In this document: positions 39,601-51,200 of the stretch, piece by piece
How positions within the stretch are numbered: the first letter of the stretch is position 1
Layout: each line of letters opens with the position of its first letter
NCBI RefSeq assembly: GCF_000972845.2
Contig: NW_020853581.1
Span: 372,001 to 436,000, forward strand
Reading direction: 5' to 3'
Length of the DNA stretch: 64,000 nucleotides
Source: Larimichthys crocea
Taxonomy: Eukaryota > Chordata > Actinopteri > Sciaenidae
Made by a program: the position numbers and the translations under genes
The notes under the pieces: generated by a model
Seen by the model: the letters and a program-made list of their open reading frames with translations, nothing else
Told to the model about the DNA's origin: nothing
Database searches by the model: none

Positions 39601-40201
39601 TGTTTTTCTTGTAACGTAGATGACCCACCCTTCCATTTGTAGTGATTTTACATTTTATGTCCTCTCAGCTTTGCAATTTTACCAGTTTGTCTTGTGTCCC
39701 CCCTCCAGTTTCCAGGCTTTGTACAGTTATGTCCCGCAGAACGAGGACGAGCTGGAGCTGCAGGAGGGAGATCTCGTCAGCGTCATGGAGAAGTGTGATG
39801 ATGGCTGGTTTGTTGGTATGTGTCGCAGGCCTTGGTATAGATTCCTCAGAGGTGCAGTGACACACGCTGTGTCACATTAATCCATATAGGGTTTCTGCAG
39901 AATGACAGCAAAGGAGTTTACGCGTGTAATGTGCATGCTCAGGGCTCCTGGAGAAGTAGAGTCATTTTCAGCATGTCACAACCTTCCATATAGGGTTTCT
40001 AAAAAATGACAGCAGATGATAGATGCACAGGCCTTGATTTTAAATATAGCTTAAATCAGTTGCTAAAATCAAGGTCATTTTGTTTTCTACTTTCGTTTGC
40101 CTGATCCATGTTTCTCTTTCTTTTTCTCTGCAGGAACCTCAAAGAGGACAAAACTGTTTGGGACTTTCCCTGGGAATTACGTGAAGGAGGTGAAGCTGTA
40201 A
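13536..40201 (+). CDS. SORBS1: SORBS1 (CAP/ponsin), sorbin and SH3 domain adaptor
   Basis: Adaptor at focal adhesions and lipid rafts. The family's SoHo domain binds flotillin and its SH3 domains bind vinculin, Cbl and actin regulators. Coding exons: 13536-13578 (tentative), 13829-13918, 14336-14452, 15236-15342, 15504-15645, 15884-15913, 16990-17132, 18036-18096, 18242-18316, 20250-20285, 20430-20532, 21441-21555, 23602-23685, 27942-27991, 29762-29940, 31919-33382 (cassette), 34549-34613, 34790-34960, 35650-35696, 36087-36201, 36414-36539, 36650-36844, 37060-37581, 38296-38391, 39384-39571, 39709-39815, 40134-40201. All have AG/GT borders and fitting phases; the total, 4539 nt, is a multiple of three. 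Family blocks include [61 protein letters not shown] and [17 protein letters not shown]. Several short exons (30, 36, 75, 84, 96 nt) are symmetric and probably alternative. The mammalian PPPKKIWDYTPGD segment after EMEF was not found. The start-codon exon is not identified. Adjacent PDLIM1 supports SORBS1 over SORBS2. Confidence 0.96.
13542..13555 (+). promoter_or_regulatory. CTCF core consensus site
   Basis: CCAGCAGAGGGCAG fits the CTCF core CCASYAGRKGGCRG at every position. It is on the plus strand inside the tentative 43-nt exon, 10 kb into the gene. Occupancy cannot be judged from sequence. Confidence 0.5.
13829..14452 (+). CDS. SORBS1: SORBS1 SoHo (sorbin homology) domain, two exons
   Basis: Exons 13829-13918 and 14336-14452, separated by a 417-nt intron. 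The first encodes [18 protein letters not shown] and the second [20 protein letters not shown]. These match the sorbin-homology domain that opens SORBS proteins (human ISAVKIIPVKTVKNASG...KICTGKGAVTLRAS). In the family this domain binds flotillin and targets the protein to lipid rafts. An in-frame ATG in the first exon (TTMKG) could serve as an internal start if upstream exons are skipped. Confidence 0.93.
22685..22738. repeat. 18-nt tandem repeat, three units
   Basis: Three adjacent copies of CAACCAAGTCCATATTTT at 22685, 22703 and 22721; the third differs by one base. It lies in the SORBS1 intron between exons 21441-21555 and 23602-23685. Confidence 0.95.
22986..23390. repeat. Second copy of the palindromic MITE-like family
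   Basis: The copy shows the family hallmarks: 'gccagcagctgcttagt' and 'gcttagcttagcacataa' near the left, 'agcagtgacttcc' in the middle, 'ctgctggctatagcttcata' and a terminal 'attcctttaa' at the right. It is intronic in SORBS1 and clearly decayed. Confidence 0.65.
27361..27406. repeat. (GT)n microsatellite
   Basis: GT run with one interruption (gtgagag) in the SORBS1 intron before exon 27942. It pairs in inverted orientation with the (CA)n run about 200 bp downstream. Confidence 0.95.
27603..27668. repeat. (CA)n microsatellite
   Basis: CA run with a few interruptions (cataca, attcac), about 270 bp before exon 27942-27991. As RNA it is the complement of the upstream GU run. Confidence 0.95.
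31919..33382 (+). CDS. SORBS1: SORBS1 large symmetric cassette exon (488 codons)
   Basis: Enters after tgcttgccag in phase 1, stays open throughout and leaves in phase 1 at CAGAG|gtggct, so 1464 nt can be included or skipped without changing frame: the exon before it also joins directly to the one after it. It is rich in Ser/Pro and has motifs such as [19 protein letters not shown] and [16 protein letters not shown], which look like phosphorylation or 14-3-3-type sites. A poly-His stretch lies at about 32905-32955, followed by [20 protein letters not shown]. Position and size recall the neuronal exon of SORBS2 (nArgBP2). The donor is weak. In-phase CTGA|gtaacg sites at 33286 and 33319 are alternatives, so the exact end is uncertain. 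Confidence 0.8.
35650..36539 (+). CDS. SORBS1: SORBS1 SH3 domain 1 (three exons)
   Basis: Exons 35650-35696, 36087-36201 and the start of 36414-36539. The domain begins [19 protein letters not shown], continues through [18 protein letters not shown] and closes with QSYVELLPP. It has the ALYDY-like start, the conserved tryptophan and the FPxxYV end expected of SH3 folds. In the family SH3-1 and SH3-2 together bind vinculin proline-rich sequence. Confidence 0.95.
36414..36844 (+). CDS. SORBS1: SORBS1 SH3 domain 2 (two exons)
   Basis: Exons 36414-36539 and 36650-36844. After a short linker ([18 protein letters not shown]) the domain reads [39 protein letters not shown] and PVTYVEV. The intron between them is only 110 nt. 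Spacing between the first two SH3 domains is about 20 residues, as in other SORBS proteins. Confidence 0.95.
37060..37581 (+). CDS. SORBS1: SORBS1 proline-rich linker exon (174 codons)
   Basis: Phase 0/0 exon preceded by a long pyrimidine tract. It holds [19 protein letters not shown], conserved with mammalian SORBS1 ([17 protein letters not shown]), then a Pro/Ser-rich region with PPLPPLP and many SP dipeptides, suitable as SH3-ligand or proline-directed kinase sites. Being symmetric it can be skipped. It is GC-rich, like its mammalian counterpart. Confidence 0.88.
38296..38391 (+). CDS. SORBS1: SORBS1 96-nt symmetric exon
   Basis: Phase 0/0 exon between gcgttgcag and gtaagc. It encodes [15 protein letters not shown] and [17 protein letters not shown]. 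It lies between the proline-rich linker and the exon before SH3-3, and is probably alternative. Confidence 0.8.
38581..39016. mobile_element. Palindromic MITE-like element with 22-nt inverted termini
   Basis: Left end 38581-38602 and right end 38995-39016 are inverted repeats (20 of 22 match). The interior is partly palindromic and matches a short non-coding element common in percomorph genomes. No transposase is encoded, so it would have been mobilised in trans. Two further degenerate copies lie in the same gene. It sits between exons 38296 and 39384. Confidence 0.75.
39082..39383 (+). promoter_or_regulatory. Long AG-exclusion zone with distant branch-point candidate
   Basis: No AG dinucleotide occurs in the 300 nt from 39082 to 39381; the first is the acceptor itself at 39382-39383. 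At the far end, CTAAT at 39086-39090 fits the branch-point consensus yUnAy. The zone is pyrimidine-rich. Such zones mark exons whose branch point lies far upstream, and these exons are usually regulated. Confidence 0.7.
39384..39571 (+). CDS. SORBS1: SORBS1 exon preceding SH3-3
   Basis: 188-nt exon, phase 0 in and 2 out, starting [20 protein letters not shown] and ending PEPSRLSCG before joining IFQALYSY of SH3-3. Its acceptor is built from a CTA-rich triplet run (ctactactag) after the long AG-free zone. Confidence 0.85.
39709..40201 (+). CDS. SORBS1: SORBS1 SH3 domain 3 and stop codon (two exons)
   Basis: Exons 39709-39815 and 40134-40201. They encode [31 protein letters not shown] and [20 protein letters not shown], ending VKL then TAA at 40199-40201. 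Human SORBS1 ends similarly ([13 protein letters not shown]). The third SH3 of the family binds Cbl. Confidence 0.96.
39881..40014. repeat. Pair of 30-nt direct repeats 104 bp apart
   Basis: Blocks 39881-39910 and 39985-40014 share 27 of 30 bases. Both lie in the intron that splits SH3-3. Confidence 0.85.
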
Positions 40202-43100
40202 AGATATCTAATCTGGCTGTAACACATGGTTGCCTGTCAAGCTTGGGAAGTCATTACTATCGCGCATGGCTGTTGGTTAGCGTAGTCATTTAGCCACGCA
40301 AATCCATTTTGTCTGGGAAAGTGATCGGTCGGCCTGAGGTATGTCGAACTGCACGAGGTGGAGACAGAGACAGCTCACTGCCCAGACCTCGGTATGGTGT
40401 ACACCTTGACCACATTTCACACACACGTCGACAGAATTCGTCCATCTCCACATGTGGACTCTTATCTGTGAAAACCCTACCACAAACTAGCTTTTATTGT
40501 ACAGATAATAGCTTCCATTTTGTCCATGTAATTTACAGTACACAAGTGTTTACGTAAGCACCTCAGTCTGGAGGCACAGCAGCAGAGCAGTGTATGGATC
40601 AAAGAGTGGCTCTTATTACCTGAACTGGACTTTGAAGGATTCAGAATGTATTTTTATGTGATGTCAGGTTGGAGCTGTTTGTCATGAGCTACCTTTCAGG
40701 ACCCAGAGGTGTTTATCTTCATTAGCAAAGTGTGATGCAAAGCATGCATCTCATGATTCAAAGACATTTTCAGTCGTTTAGACGTTGCCTCCAAAAGAAA
40801 ATCTTTAGTGTTTGAAACAAACGTATGAAACTAAATGTGTTAGACAATTTTGCTCAGTTTAGATTTGAGAAAATGAGTATAAATACTTTAGGCCTTATGT
40901 ACGAAGCCCCTTTAGAGACTGGTCTGACATATCTGTTTTACTTTCTGTTACATTTTCTGAATCATCATAAAGTCAGTATTGGCTACTTTTGAAGAGTATT
41001 CACAAACAGTATAACCCAAAAGCTTTACATACCGGTTTAGTATTGCCTTCATTTTCGATTCAAAGGTTGTTATACAACAGTTATTACACATTATCATGTG
41101 CATGACGAGAAACTCAAATGTTGAAGTGTGCTGTGTGCTTCTCTTTTCTAAGTTACCACAGCAAACACAAATCCACGATCCACATGTTGCATGTCTGATA
41201 AAAGTGAAGAGAAACTGTGTATATACACATCTTATATTTTCACAAACTATTTATTTGTCCTTTTTTCTTACCTCTTCTGTCATATCAGAAGTAAACTGTG
41301 TTTGCTGATGGCTGATGCCTGTAAGGTAGCTGGTGGTAGACGCTTGGCTCCGGTGTAACCACAGGACAGGCGTGGTAGCACTTAACTTCCTGTTTGGACT
41401 TTTAGGGAGATCCCACCTAACAAGATAATAGTATATTAATCAGCTATGACACAAAAAGCTATTTAATGTGTTAAGTAAAGCCAACAACGTGTCTTAGAAA
41501 ATAATCAGTTATTTTTAAGCGCATATTGAGATTTTAACCATGCCCTTACTGACAAGATAGTATGTTTTAGCCATGTAAATGTGTACAGAAAACTTTAAGA
41601 GGCCTTCCAAATATGGCTACATATTTTCATATGTAATGACTACAACTTGGGCTATACAGTTAGTTGAATGATTTAAATCAGCATGCACTGTTAAATCAAT
41701 AAGAGATTGACAAATCAAATCGGAGCATGAAACACTGTCCCTGTATTTGCCACCTTTAGCTTAAAGAAAACAGAAGTGATGGTGACAGGGTGAACGGTCT
41801 GCTCTTTGAGCTTCAGTAGCTCCCTGATGGGGGACGGCTTTGGATTCTATCAGAGCATCAGAGCTGTCTTCCTTCAAGTACAGAGCTCCCACATCTCAAG
41901 CTCCATCAGATCCCTGTAACAGACACCACACATCAGATTATATCCTCTCCATGCGCAGATTGAAAGATGATAGCTATTGTTTTTCCTTTGCTTGTGTTTT
42001 TTCATCAAATTCCACGTCGTCATCAACCGCTACACTGTGCTCATCAATCCTCTGCAGAGCTGTCAAATAATAGTTGCAAATAGTACCCAGTGCTTGTTGT
42101 GACCTGCTCAAACTGGCAGATGGATGCAGTTTATAAGGCAATCGCTGAAGAAGTATTCGAGTCAGTTTATAACAGGAGGACTGACGTAGCTCCAAGTATG
42201 ATCCGTTTTCCAGTCTACACATTTCTAATCAACTGGTGCCAGACTATCAGTGGGCCTACCTTTTAGTATCTCTTTATGATCGCCTACAAAATAAAAAACA
42301 TAATGTGAAGGATTAAAAGATAAAACTCTCACTAGATCTAAAAGTGTATGTTTACTATATCTCTGTTTTTTTCTGTGTCTGAATGTGTTAGCTACAGTTG
42401 TGCAGTGATGATGAACATTGACCTATTTGGAACGTGGTTTGAAGCTGTGTGTGGCTACCACATAAGTGATTTATGAAGTTTAATAACTGATGAAGTACAT
42501 TAGTTTAACGAAACTCAGTAGCAATCGGTGTTTCATCCTCTCGGACGTTCACTGTCGAGACAAAATCAGGAGCTTCTTCCTGTGCAGATCACCTCCAACA
42601 ACTTAGCCAACATCAGCAAGGGAATGTTTTCTCAATATCGCAACATCACATTATGGGTTTGCCTGTGTAGCACTGATATAATATTCAGGTATATTGTTAC
42701 ACCACAAAAGCATGTTTTTTCCCTCCACTGCTGGCTAAACATTTTTGTTCCTGTGTGACTCCAGCGCTGCATGAATGTGCTGATTGGTCGACCTGTAGGC
42801 TTTTCTTCCCAGACAGAACAAAAAGCGAGAGGTTGGCTCCATCTCCACAACACACTGTATGATGGACAAACAATCACTCATTTAGTCATAACACCTCACT
42901 TTAGGTTGTTTTCTGTGATACCGTGCTCCATAAAACATCACAGGATGTATGAATGTATGAATATATGAATGTGGCCAATGCACACATAATATGTAAAAAA
43001 AACAAAAGAAACGTCTGAATTTTCATCTTGAGTGAACATGCAGACTTTTGTGCAGCGTGGATTGTAAATATGTAAAATAAAAAATAGTCTGCGAGTGATG
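40202..43100 (+). other. SORBS1: SORBS1 3' UTR (inferred)
   Basis: No coding exon after the TAA. AATAAA occurs at 42290-42295 and 43076-43081, the latter in an A-rich context; further signals at 43582-43587 and 43629-43634 could give a longer form. A 2.9-kb 3' UTR is plausible for this gene. Confidence 0.5.
43076..43081 (+). terminator. Candidate SORBS1 poly(A) signal
   Basis: Canonical AATAAA. Alternatives lie upstream at 42290 and downstream at 43582 and 43629. Which is used cannot be told from sequence. Confidence 0.4.
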
Positions 43101-45196
43101 GGAGCGTCAGATTGAGCTTTCCGTCTATTGCAGCAGTTTATTTACCTGAAGGATTTTTCTTTTTTGTTTGTTTTTTTTGTTTGGCAAAGCACAGAGCGGA
43201 GTGTTACAGAGCACAGGAAGTTTGACGCATATGAACATTACGCTGCCATTTGTGAGGATCATAATGCCTTATGTTAGATGCAAAACCGTGCCTCATTTTC
43301 ATTTATTGTTTTTTTTTTTTTTTTTCTGGGAGTATCACTGAAATGTATCCATTACATATTTAATGTAACTATGGTTTTCCCGTTAGTCCTAGTCTCTGTG
43401 ATGGGAGAACAATTACTAAGAACTTGTCAGTTACTGTGCAAGTACCTAAAAGTGTGACACAATGCTTTAACTTAATGATTAATAATCATAAGCAAGAATG
43501 GACTAGTTTGATGAGACACAACCTGCAACAGGTTTGGTTTGTTTGCTTCAATTTGCAGTGCTGTTACATTGACAATATTAAAATAAAGATACTATACACT
43601 GCTGTGACTTCGGTATTATGCAATATTTAATAAACCATTTAAACCACTTGGTGTGTTACCTGTTTTGATTTCATGCAAAGATCTGAACCACATCTGAATT
43701 TTTTTTTAAACCTTTAAGGTGATTTGGTGTGTTACTCATCTGTGTCAGTGGAGTAAAGTCTTGCAGCAGCACAAAGGTTTAAAGGCTCATGTCGTGCAGC
43801 TGAGCAGATCCAAATTCATGTGAGCCAAAGGTGGAGCAGTTTGTCTCTGGGTTGAACTGCATGTTGTTATCGGATGATCTTTTTTTAATTTAGCACATCA
43901 GTTAGGTCACACCCTGGACACTTTTTCAGATTAACACTACAGGGGTGGAAGAAGCCAGTGGATAAATGTGAGAGGATAACTTCTGTGTTGGCTGCTGTGT
44001 GAGGCCTTTAAAGCAACAGTGTGGATAAAATCCCATTAGGGTGCTGATGTTGACAGATGTGTTTTTACAGCCTAAACACTCAGGAGCAGAAGTACTTTCT
44101 CTTGACATGATCTTCTACACTCTGAGGCAAACACTTTCAAAGACTTCACTGGCATGACTGAAGGCCTTTTAAGGATGCGTGTAAACCCCACAAGAAAGGA
44201 CGTGTTTCATTCAGTCTGTCTGCCCGGAGTTTTTTCTCTCCACTTTCAGCAGAGATCCTCGAACAGGAATCCAACTTTTGGGAGCGGCACATTCCACATC
44301 CTGGGATTTAGCTCTACCATAAATGGTAAGCCTGCATATAACGCGGTGACGCACCGGCAGGCCGACATCCCTAAAACAAACAGTGGAGCTCATCTGAGAG
44401 AGCCAAAAAGAGAAGAGGGATCACTCTGCCGTCAAAGGATTTTCACTAAAGGTGAAAAGTTAACTTGATATGAGGCCATCTATTAAAATAATTTAAGCTA
44501 CATTTAGTTTATCACCTATCATTTAATTGATCGTTCACGTGTTTTGAATGGTTGGTATTTTGTAGTTTGTTAGCTCTGTGGTTTCAGTCTGACTCCAAAT
44601 ACACACATTTATTCTCTCACAAAGAGTCATCCCAGACTGGATCTGAGGTGCGAGAAAATGCCACATATGCAATTTCAAAACCGTGTTTGTCCCTGTTGTT
44701 GCTCTAGATGCACATGTGAGAAATAACACACACATGTCCATACCATGTTCTTTACACACAACAAACAAACACAAGGTTGGGAGTCGTGCTTGTGTCTGTT
44801 TGAAGGATGAGTTTAATAGGACACTATATTTTTCTAATTATCAACAAAAGTCTCTCACTTTTGGACTTCCATACAGTTTCTATGAGCCCATTCACTGCAA
44901 ATAAAGATTTGAATCTTTGCAAATGTATTGTATTGACTTCAAAATGTTCTGGCATGTTTTTTTAGCAAGTGTTATTCAGACAGGAGTAAGTAAATAAATA
45001 AACTGTGGATTAATGCACGTTTGGTGTGCAGGTAAATATTCACAGCAGCAGCAGGGTTGACTCAAAGCTAGAAGCAAAACAAATAAAACTAAAAAATATC
45101 AACTAGTGTGTATGTTTATTGTATGGTGGGAACTGTCACAATGTTCTTTTAATTCATCAATAAACCTTTTTCACAGTGGAAGTAGTAGTAGGGTCA
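43101..45196. other. Intergenic region between SORBS1 and PDLIM1
   Basis: AT-rich with a 17-nt T run near 43309 and no supported exon. An AATAAA at 44899-44904 is the last plus-strand signal in a plausible 3' UTR context before the PDLIM1 promoter. Confidence 0.5.
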
Positions 45197-45341
45197 ACAC
45201 AGGTGTTATCAATGATGCTAATTAAGGCTCAGTTCCATTTAGAGACTTTCCAGTGAGCCAGCATGCAGCACAGCAGCACCATGACTCTGTTTGACCTGAA
45301 TGGAACTGAACCTTAATTAGTATCATTGACAACACCTGTGT
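45197..45341. repeat. Long inverted repeat (43-bp arms, 59-nt loop)
   Basis: Arms 45197-45239 and 45299-45341 match at 40 of 43 positions when one is reverse-complemented. The arms begin ACACAGGTGTT and end CAGTTCCATT. It is probably a foldback MITE. It ends about 50 bp upstream of the PDLIM1 TATA box. Confidence 0.9.
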
Positions 45342-45392
45342 GTGCCCACTATTTCAGGTCAAAATGGCTGCTGTTAAAACACAAACACGGAA

Positions 45393-45400
45393 TATAAAAG
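45393..45400 (+). promoter_or_regulatory. PDLIM1: PDLIM1 TATA box candidate
   Basis: TATAAAAG in the context AATATAAAAGCGG, 349 bp upstream of the start codon. It would place transcription start near 45425 and leave a 5' UTR of about 320 nt without an intervening intron. Confidence 0.5.
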
Positions 45401-45748
45401 CGGTGGTCGTGGCTCCTGTTATTACAAGACCTGCTGTTCTGACTCTGACCATTAAAGCACATCCCTGTCTGGATGCTCGGTCCACACACACACACACCTG
45501 ACGGAGTGATCCGTTTTGTCAATACACGATCTGCGTGCTCTCACTTATCAGCGTGGAAACTTTAAAATCTATTTGTCTGACTGTAAGCTGAGGGTCCACC
45601 CCCTCCTCTAATGCTGCCGAGCTGTGGCCAGGCTCAAACTTCTGGCTATCGATCACTGCACATGTCACAGTCAGTAGGAAGTGAGCTGGAGGTCTGAGAC
45701 ACATCTCTAAACACGCAGACAGTCGATTGTTGAACCAACTTTAACGCC

Positions 45749-48211
45749 ATGCCTCTGCGGGTAGTCGTGCAGGGTCCCGGACCCTGGGGATTCAGGCTGG
45801 TTGGGGGAAAGGACTTCGACCAGCCGCTGACTATTTCCCGGGTAAGCGTCACTGTGAGCCGCTATTATAGTTCAGGGTAACCACACCTGGGCTTGTTCCG
45901 ACGAAACTTTCCCTTCTCGTTGTTTCCTCCTTTAACTTTACCGAGGACAGACTGACAGACCTGCTGATATAACTTTAATTTAACTACTTTCGTTAGTGTC
46001 GCTGTGTTGTCACTGTTTCTTTTGTTTTCAGCTATTGTACCATTATAACCGGTCGTCTATTGTTTTACATCGACCGGTTTATATTGCTAGACACAAACAA
46101 GACACGGTGATGAGTAATGATGTTATTAGAGATGTATTTCTGGTGGTTAATTATGTTTTTATGTAGCGTACTGTTAACTTTAGTGTACAGGTTAAACATA
46201 TCGGTATTTAATCATGTTATGTACTCGAGCTGCCATATTTGCTCTGTACGAGTCCCAACTTCAAATTAAAAGCCCAACATAGAGAGGCCCTAATCTGTAC
46301 TTTATTTTGACAAGTCCCACTTCGACTAAGCTGACATCTTTTACAGCCCATTGTGCTCATTTAAAACAGCAGGTATTCACGGTTGTTTTACGGGGCGTCA
46401 GTAATGAATCAGAAAATGACTCTCTGCTGTGTACTTTGCCTGAGTGGAGGCTGCCGTTCCTGTTGTAAATGTTGTTACAGTGGTCAAATCCACTCCACCC
46501 ATGGAAAAGTGATTAGGAATTCCTGGACTGTGCCAGACTCTCTCTCTCTCTCAGCTTCCAGTCTTTATCTTTATCTAAGTGTGTCTGCCCCCAAGGCAGC
46601 GCTCAGCCTGAGCTGACTGAAAACACCTTCGCCTGTGTGTACTGTAAATAATGAAATGTGTGTAAAAGTCCTTGAAGGTCACAGTTAAACAATACAGCAG
46701 CAGAATGTAGGTCTGGATAGGAAAGGATGTTTTCAGTTGTTTCAAGTGGTGTTTTCCACATATTCAACTAGTTAGTTCATTCGTAAGTGGTGTTTATTTT
46801 AAAGAATAGGAATTGATTACTGTAGACATGGCCCTTGCCTCTGTATTTGTGAAATACATTAAAACTGTATAATCCAAACTCACACAGTGCAAAACATTCA
46901 TCAGTTACCTCTCCTGTGTCGTAGGTCACCCCCGGGAGCAAAGCTGCCCAGGCCAACCTGTGCATCGGAGACATGATCTTGGCCATCGACGGAGAAACCA
47001 CAGAGAGCATGACTCACTTGGATGCGCAGAACAAAATCAAAGGGTGCTTAGAGGAGATGGTGCTCTCCATAGACAGGTAGGTTGTAGCTACATGTGTTTA
47101 TAGTCTGATCCGCATAGCCGCCGGCCTGAAAAACACTTGAGTAATCCGACACGACTCAGCCACAATCCAGGTGTTCAGGGAGTGACGTTGCGTTTATTCG
47201 TGGTTTGTAAAAGAGCAAGTCTGTCTTTTGTTTCGGGGGAATCTTTAGTTTGAGAAGTGAAGTGTATGTATGAGCTGTGTTGTAATTTTGTGTCATGTTG
47301 TCGCCTTGCGTCATAACTCTGTTAACGGATGATTTCATGCAGAAGCGATGTTGAAACTGAGTCAACAGGCAAGTTGAAGCAAATATGTTTGTTCAAATTA
47401 AGAGGGAATTTGTTGCGTAGAGTGAGGTCAACTCTTGAGGAAGCCAAGCAAAAGAACATAAATGTAGCGGGGGGGTCTGTAACATTCAAAGACACAGGTA
47501 TGATATAATGTTTATGTGTCTCAGGAACAAACACGAGAAACCACAAAAAAAGTCATTCTATTTAAAGTCAGTATGTGTACGATTATTCTGTGATTTCAGT
47601 ATTTTTCAGCTGTGTCCTAAAGTAGGCTTCTTGTGCTTCCTCTTTTCTGCAGGTCAGAAACTAAACTATGGTCACCGCTTTCATCTGAGGAAGGGCGGAC
47701 ACATCCATACAAGATGAATCTTGCATCAGAGCCCAAGGTGTGTGTCTGCTGTCTCAACATAAAAGATGGATGTAGTGACTTAAGCTTTTAAAATAACTCT
47801 CTCTATACGCTGGAATGGGGGAAGTCCCATTTACAGGTAGCCATACAGTTTCTGGAAGCCTGCACGTTCCTTTCCCAATGCCCCTACAAAGGCTTGTGGG
47901 GTTTTTTTTTTTTGTTCAATACTGCCAATGATGAAGTCATTGTTTACTTCCTAACAGGAGGTTTCCTAGGAGACGGTAGTTTATCAGCCAAGGTCTGACG
48001 TAAGCCTCTGTTCCTGCCCGCTGACTGGAAAGTTGAGGCCAAAGCGTGAATTCATGTAGGAAATGTTGTGACGTGTCTTAGTCTTTGGTGTGTTTCACAG
48101 ATGTTGTGCATTTTTCTCACACACACACAAAAACATGTGTTTGTCTGGAGTGTGTCACTTTGATGCCCCTTCACTGTTTCAGGCCATTATAACATTGGTG
48201 AGTGCTAGTGT

Positions 48212-48253
<42 letters not shown>

Positions 48254-51200
48254 TGCAAGTTTACTTGCTCGCAGAGACTCTGGGGTATTCTGCAATTTAA
48301 ATTTCAGATGCTTGAAGCATGAGCTATATTTGGAGTCATTTCTGTGTTCCCACTGTGAAGCATGAGCTAGATTTGATGGTATTTATGTGCCCACTTTGAT
48401 GGCATGCCAGTGTCATGACGTGATTGTTTTTAATGACCGTTAGCTATAATTAAGGCGTAATCCATAGTCATACATTATCCTGTGAAATTATGTGTGACTT
48501 TGAGTCAAACTAGAACAGCAGTTGAAGAGGCAAATAAGAATTATTTTGATGTTTTCAGTTGAACTATATTTCAGAGTTTCAGTTTTCAAACTGTGGGGTT
48601 GCAACATCATTGAGTTTATTGTTAAACGCTCTCAGATGTTGAGTAACCCACAGGATATCAGCTGCATGTCTGTAGATGTGCAAGCTTGTAAAAGATTTCA
48701 AACTAAGTTCATCTGAAGTCCTCAAAAGCTGACCACTGCTGTATCCGGTTTGCTCTGCGAGAGCTGCATGTTTCACACCTCTTGAGTCATTTCACAAACA
48801 CTCTCTTTTGCTTTGTTACTCACAAAAAGCTTCAACACTTTTTAAAATTTCACATTCATCATTACAGGAGGTGAAACACATTGGCTCAACCCACAACAGG
48901 AGTGCTCTGCCGTTCACTGGTTTTGGCTCCAAAGTTGTGACTAACCAGTACAACAACCCCTCTGGTCTGTACTCCTCAGAGAACATCAAGGACTTCAACT
49001 CAGCTGTGGACGAAGTCAAAACCATGACTACGTCTAATGAGCCCGACAGCAAGTAAGATAAGCCTGGAATGACACCACTTAGGTCCTATCTGAGTCGAGA
49101 CATAATAAAGTCATTATTTTTGATTTACTACATTAATAAAGTAATGATTGTTGCTTTTAGATAACGTTATTTAAACTTGATATGTTGTCTCACAAAGTTT
49201 GCCCAGACAGTTCTTGGGTGTCATCACTAAGCATAGACCAAAATTTGACACAGTGAATTTTGATGGAAAAGTGGGTGTCACTTCTACATCAGCAGTATTT
49301 TAACTGCATTTCAAGAAAACAAAAAATGAATCCAACACTTTTGTTTTGGCTCCCATCCTTTATGAGTTGAAGTAAAAGACGTGTGTCATGACTCGCCCTA
49401 CTCTGCCTCTAACTAATTCAACCTGATATTCCAATCAGTGCAACATGTGCTTATCTAAACTAATCAGAGGCGGGACATGAGTTTGCCCTCCTGGGTAAAT
49501 TGGGTATCTGTAGTTCTCTGTAAAATGTCCCTAGTTGAGTACCTAATCTTTTTTTCTTTCTTTTTTTAAGATAAAATTGCACATTTCAGAGTGGCCTTTT
49601 ATCGTGACCTGTTCAAGGTACACCTCTGTCACAATCATGCTGCATAATCAGCATGCTGACATGCCACACCCAGCTGGTGGGTGGATTACTGTGACAAAGC
49701 AGAAGCACTCACACAGATTTAAACCAATTTGTGAAGAAGATTTGAGAGACATAAACCTTTTGTGAGCAGAGAAGACTTCTCAGATAAACTTGTGAAAAAC
49801 ATTAATATTTTTGTAATGTGAAATTCTATGTTTAATCTTAAAAGATGGAATCTTAGTAGATCTAAGAAACCTCATGTCACTGGTTGGTTTGTTTTTTAAC
49901 TGTTGGAATGAGTTGATTCTCAGCTAAAAATTAACCTTCAGGTTTTTGGTCTGCTCCCAAAAGACTGCGTGACAGACTGTATGTCTTTACAAGTCATTGA
50001 ACTTTTACAGCTGTGCTCTTTGTGTCAACATCAGAGATAATGAAAATGAAGTGTCTATTGTTTGGTTTGCATCCTGTGACTCCTGCAGACATTGAAATGT
50101 ACACACTTGCTTTGTAGAGCTCCATCAGACCCATCGCAGGCAGGCAAGCGGCCGCCTGTAGCAGCAGACTCAGAGGTTTACAAGATGCTGCAGGAGAACC
50201 AAGAGTCTGATGAGCCTCCTCGACAGTCGGCTTCATTCAAAGTGCTTCAGGAAATTCTCGAGACAGGTATGAATCCCAGTTATTGCACACACTTCTTCAA
50301 GGGGTAGTCAAGGATCATTCCTGATGAAAATAACCTGTGAAACCACAAAGTATTTTAAGCTTGTTTATCTGTGTGTGTTTTGTAGGTGACTCTGATAAAC
50401 CATCAGGGTTCAGGAGTGTGAAAGCACCCTCAACAAAGATTGGATCATCTGTGGGGAACACAGACAAATTACCTGTCTGTGACAAATGCGGATCTGGGAT
50501 TGTGTAAGTATTTTATGATTCCTCTGAACTGTTTTACAGGGCCTTTTATGGCTTCATCTGAATCCAAACCTCGAGCATCAGCCTGGATCTGTGTTCATTT
50601 CTCTACTCAGTAGTTTCAGTAAAACCAGCTGTTGATCTCAGAGCTCAGGTTTTTTTTTTTTTTTTTCCCACATTGTGACAAAATGTTGTGACGCAATACA
50701 AAGGGCCCTGGAGTGGTGTTGTTTCTGTTTAGAGTTTGTCTCCACCTTGTGGCTGAATTTAGTTAAGCCCACAGGACAAACTGGTTGACAGTATATCCCC
50801 CCAAAACCTATTCTAGACAAGTTTTACTTTATTTGAGGGGACTTTTCTGTCCACGATTCAGTATCTCTTCAAATCTGTGACAAATGTTTTTCAACAGTCT
50901 AGTTAAAATCCATTTACTAACTTATCCTTTTTAACTATAGGGTTGTAGGTTTTTGTAGTTTTAGTTGTTTAGAGATTATAAATATAAACAAAATATGAAC
51001 ATAATGCTTAGTCGACTTTTAATGCTGGATGTGTTGTCTTGTGAAATCCTGACCAATGGACTGTGCTAGTTTAAAATTATTATAGAAATATTATATCAAA
51101 TCTGGTTCACGTCTCATTTTCTCTACAGACCACACAAATATTACCTTTCATAGTTAACAGTCTATAAAAACAGTACGACATCATATTATTGTGACAATAT

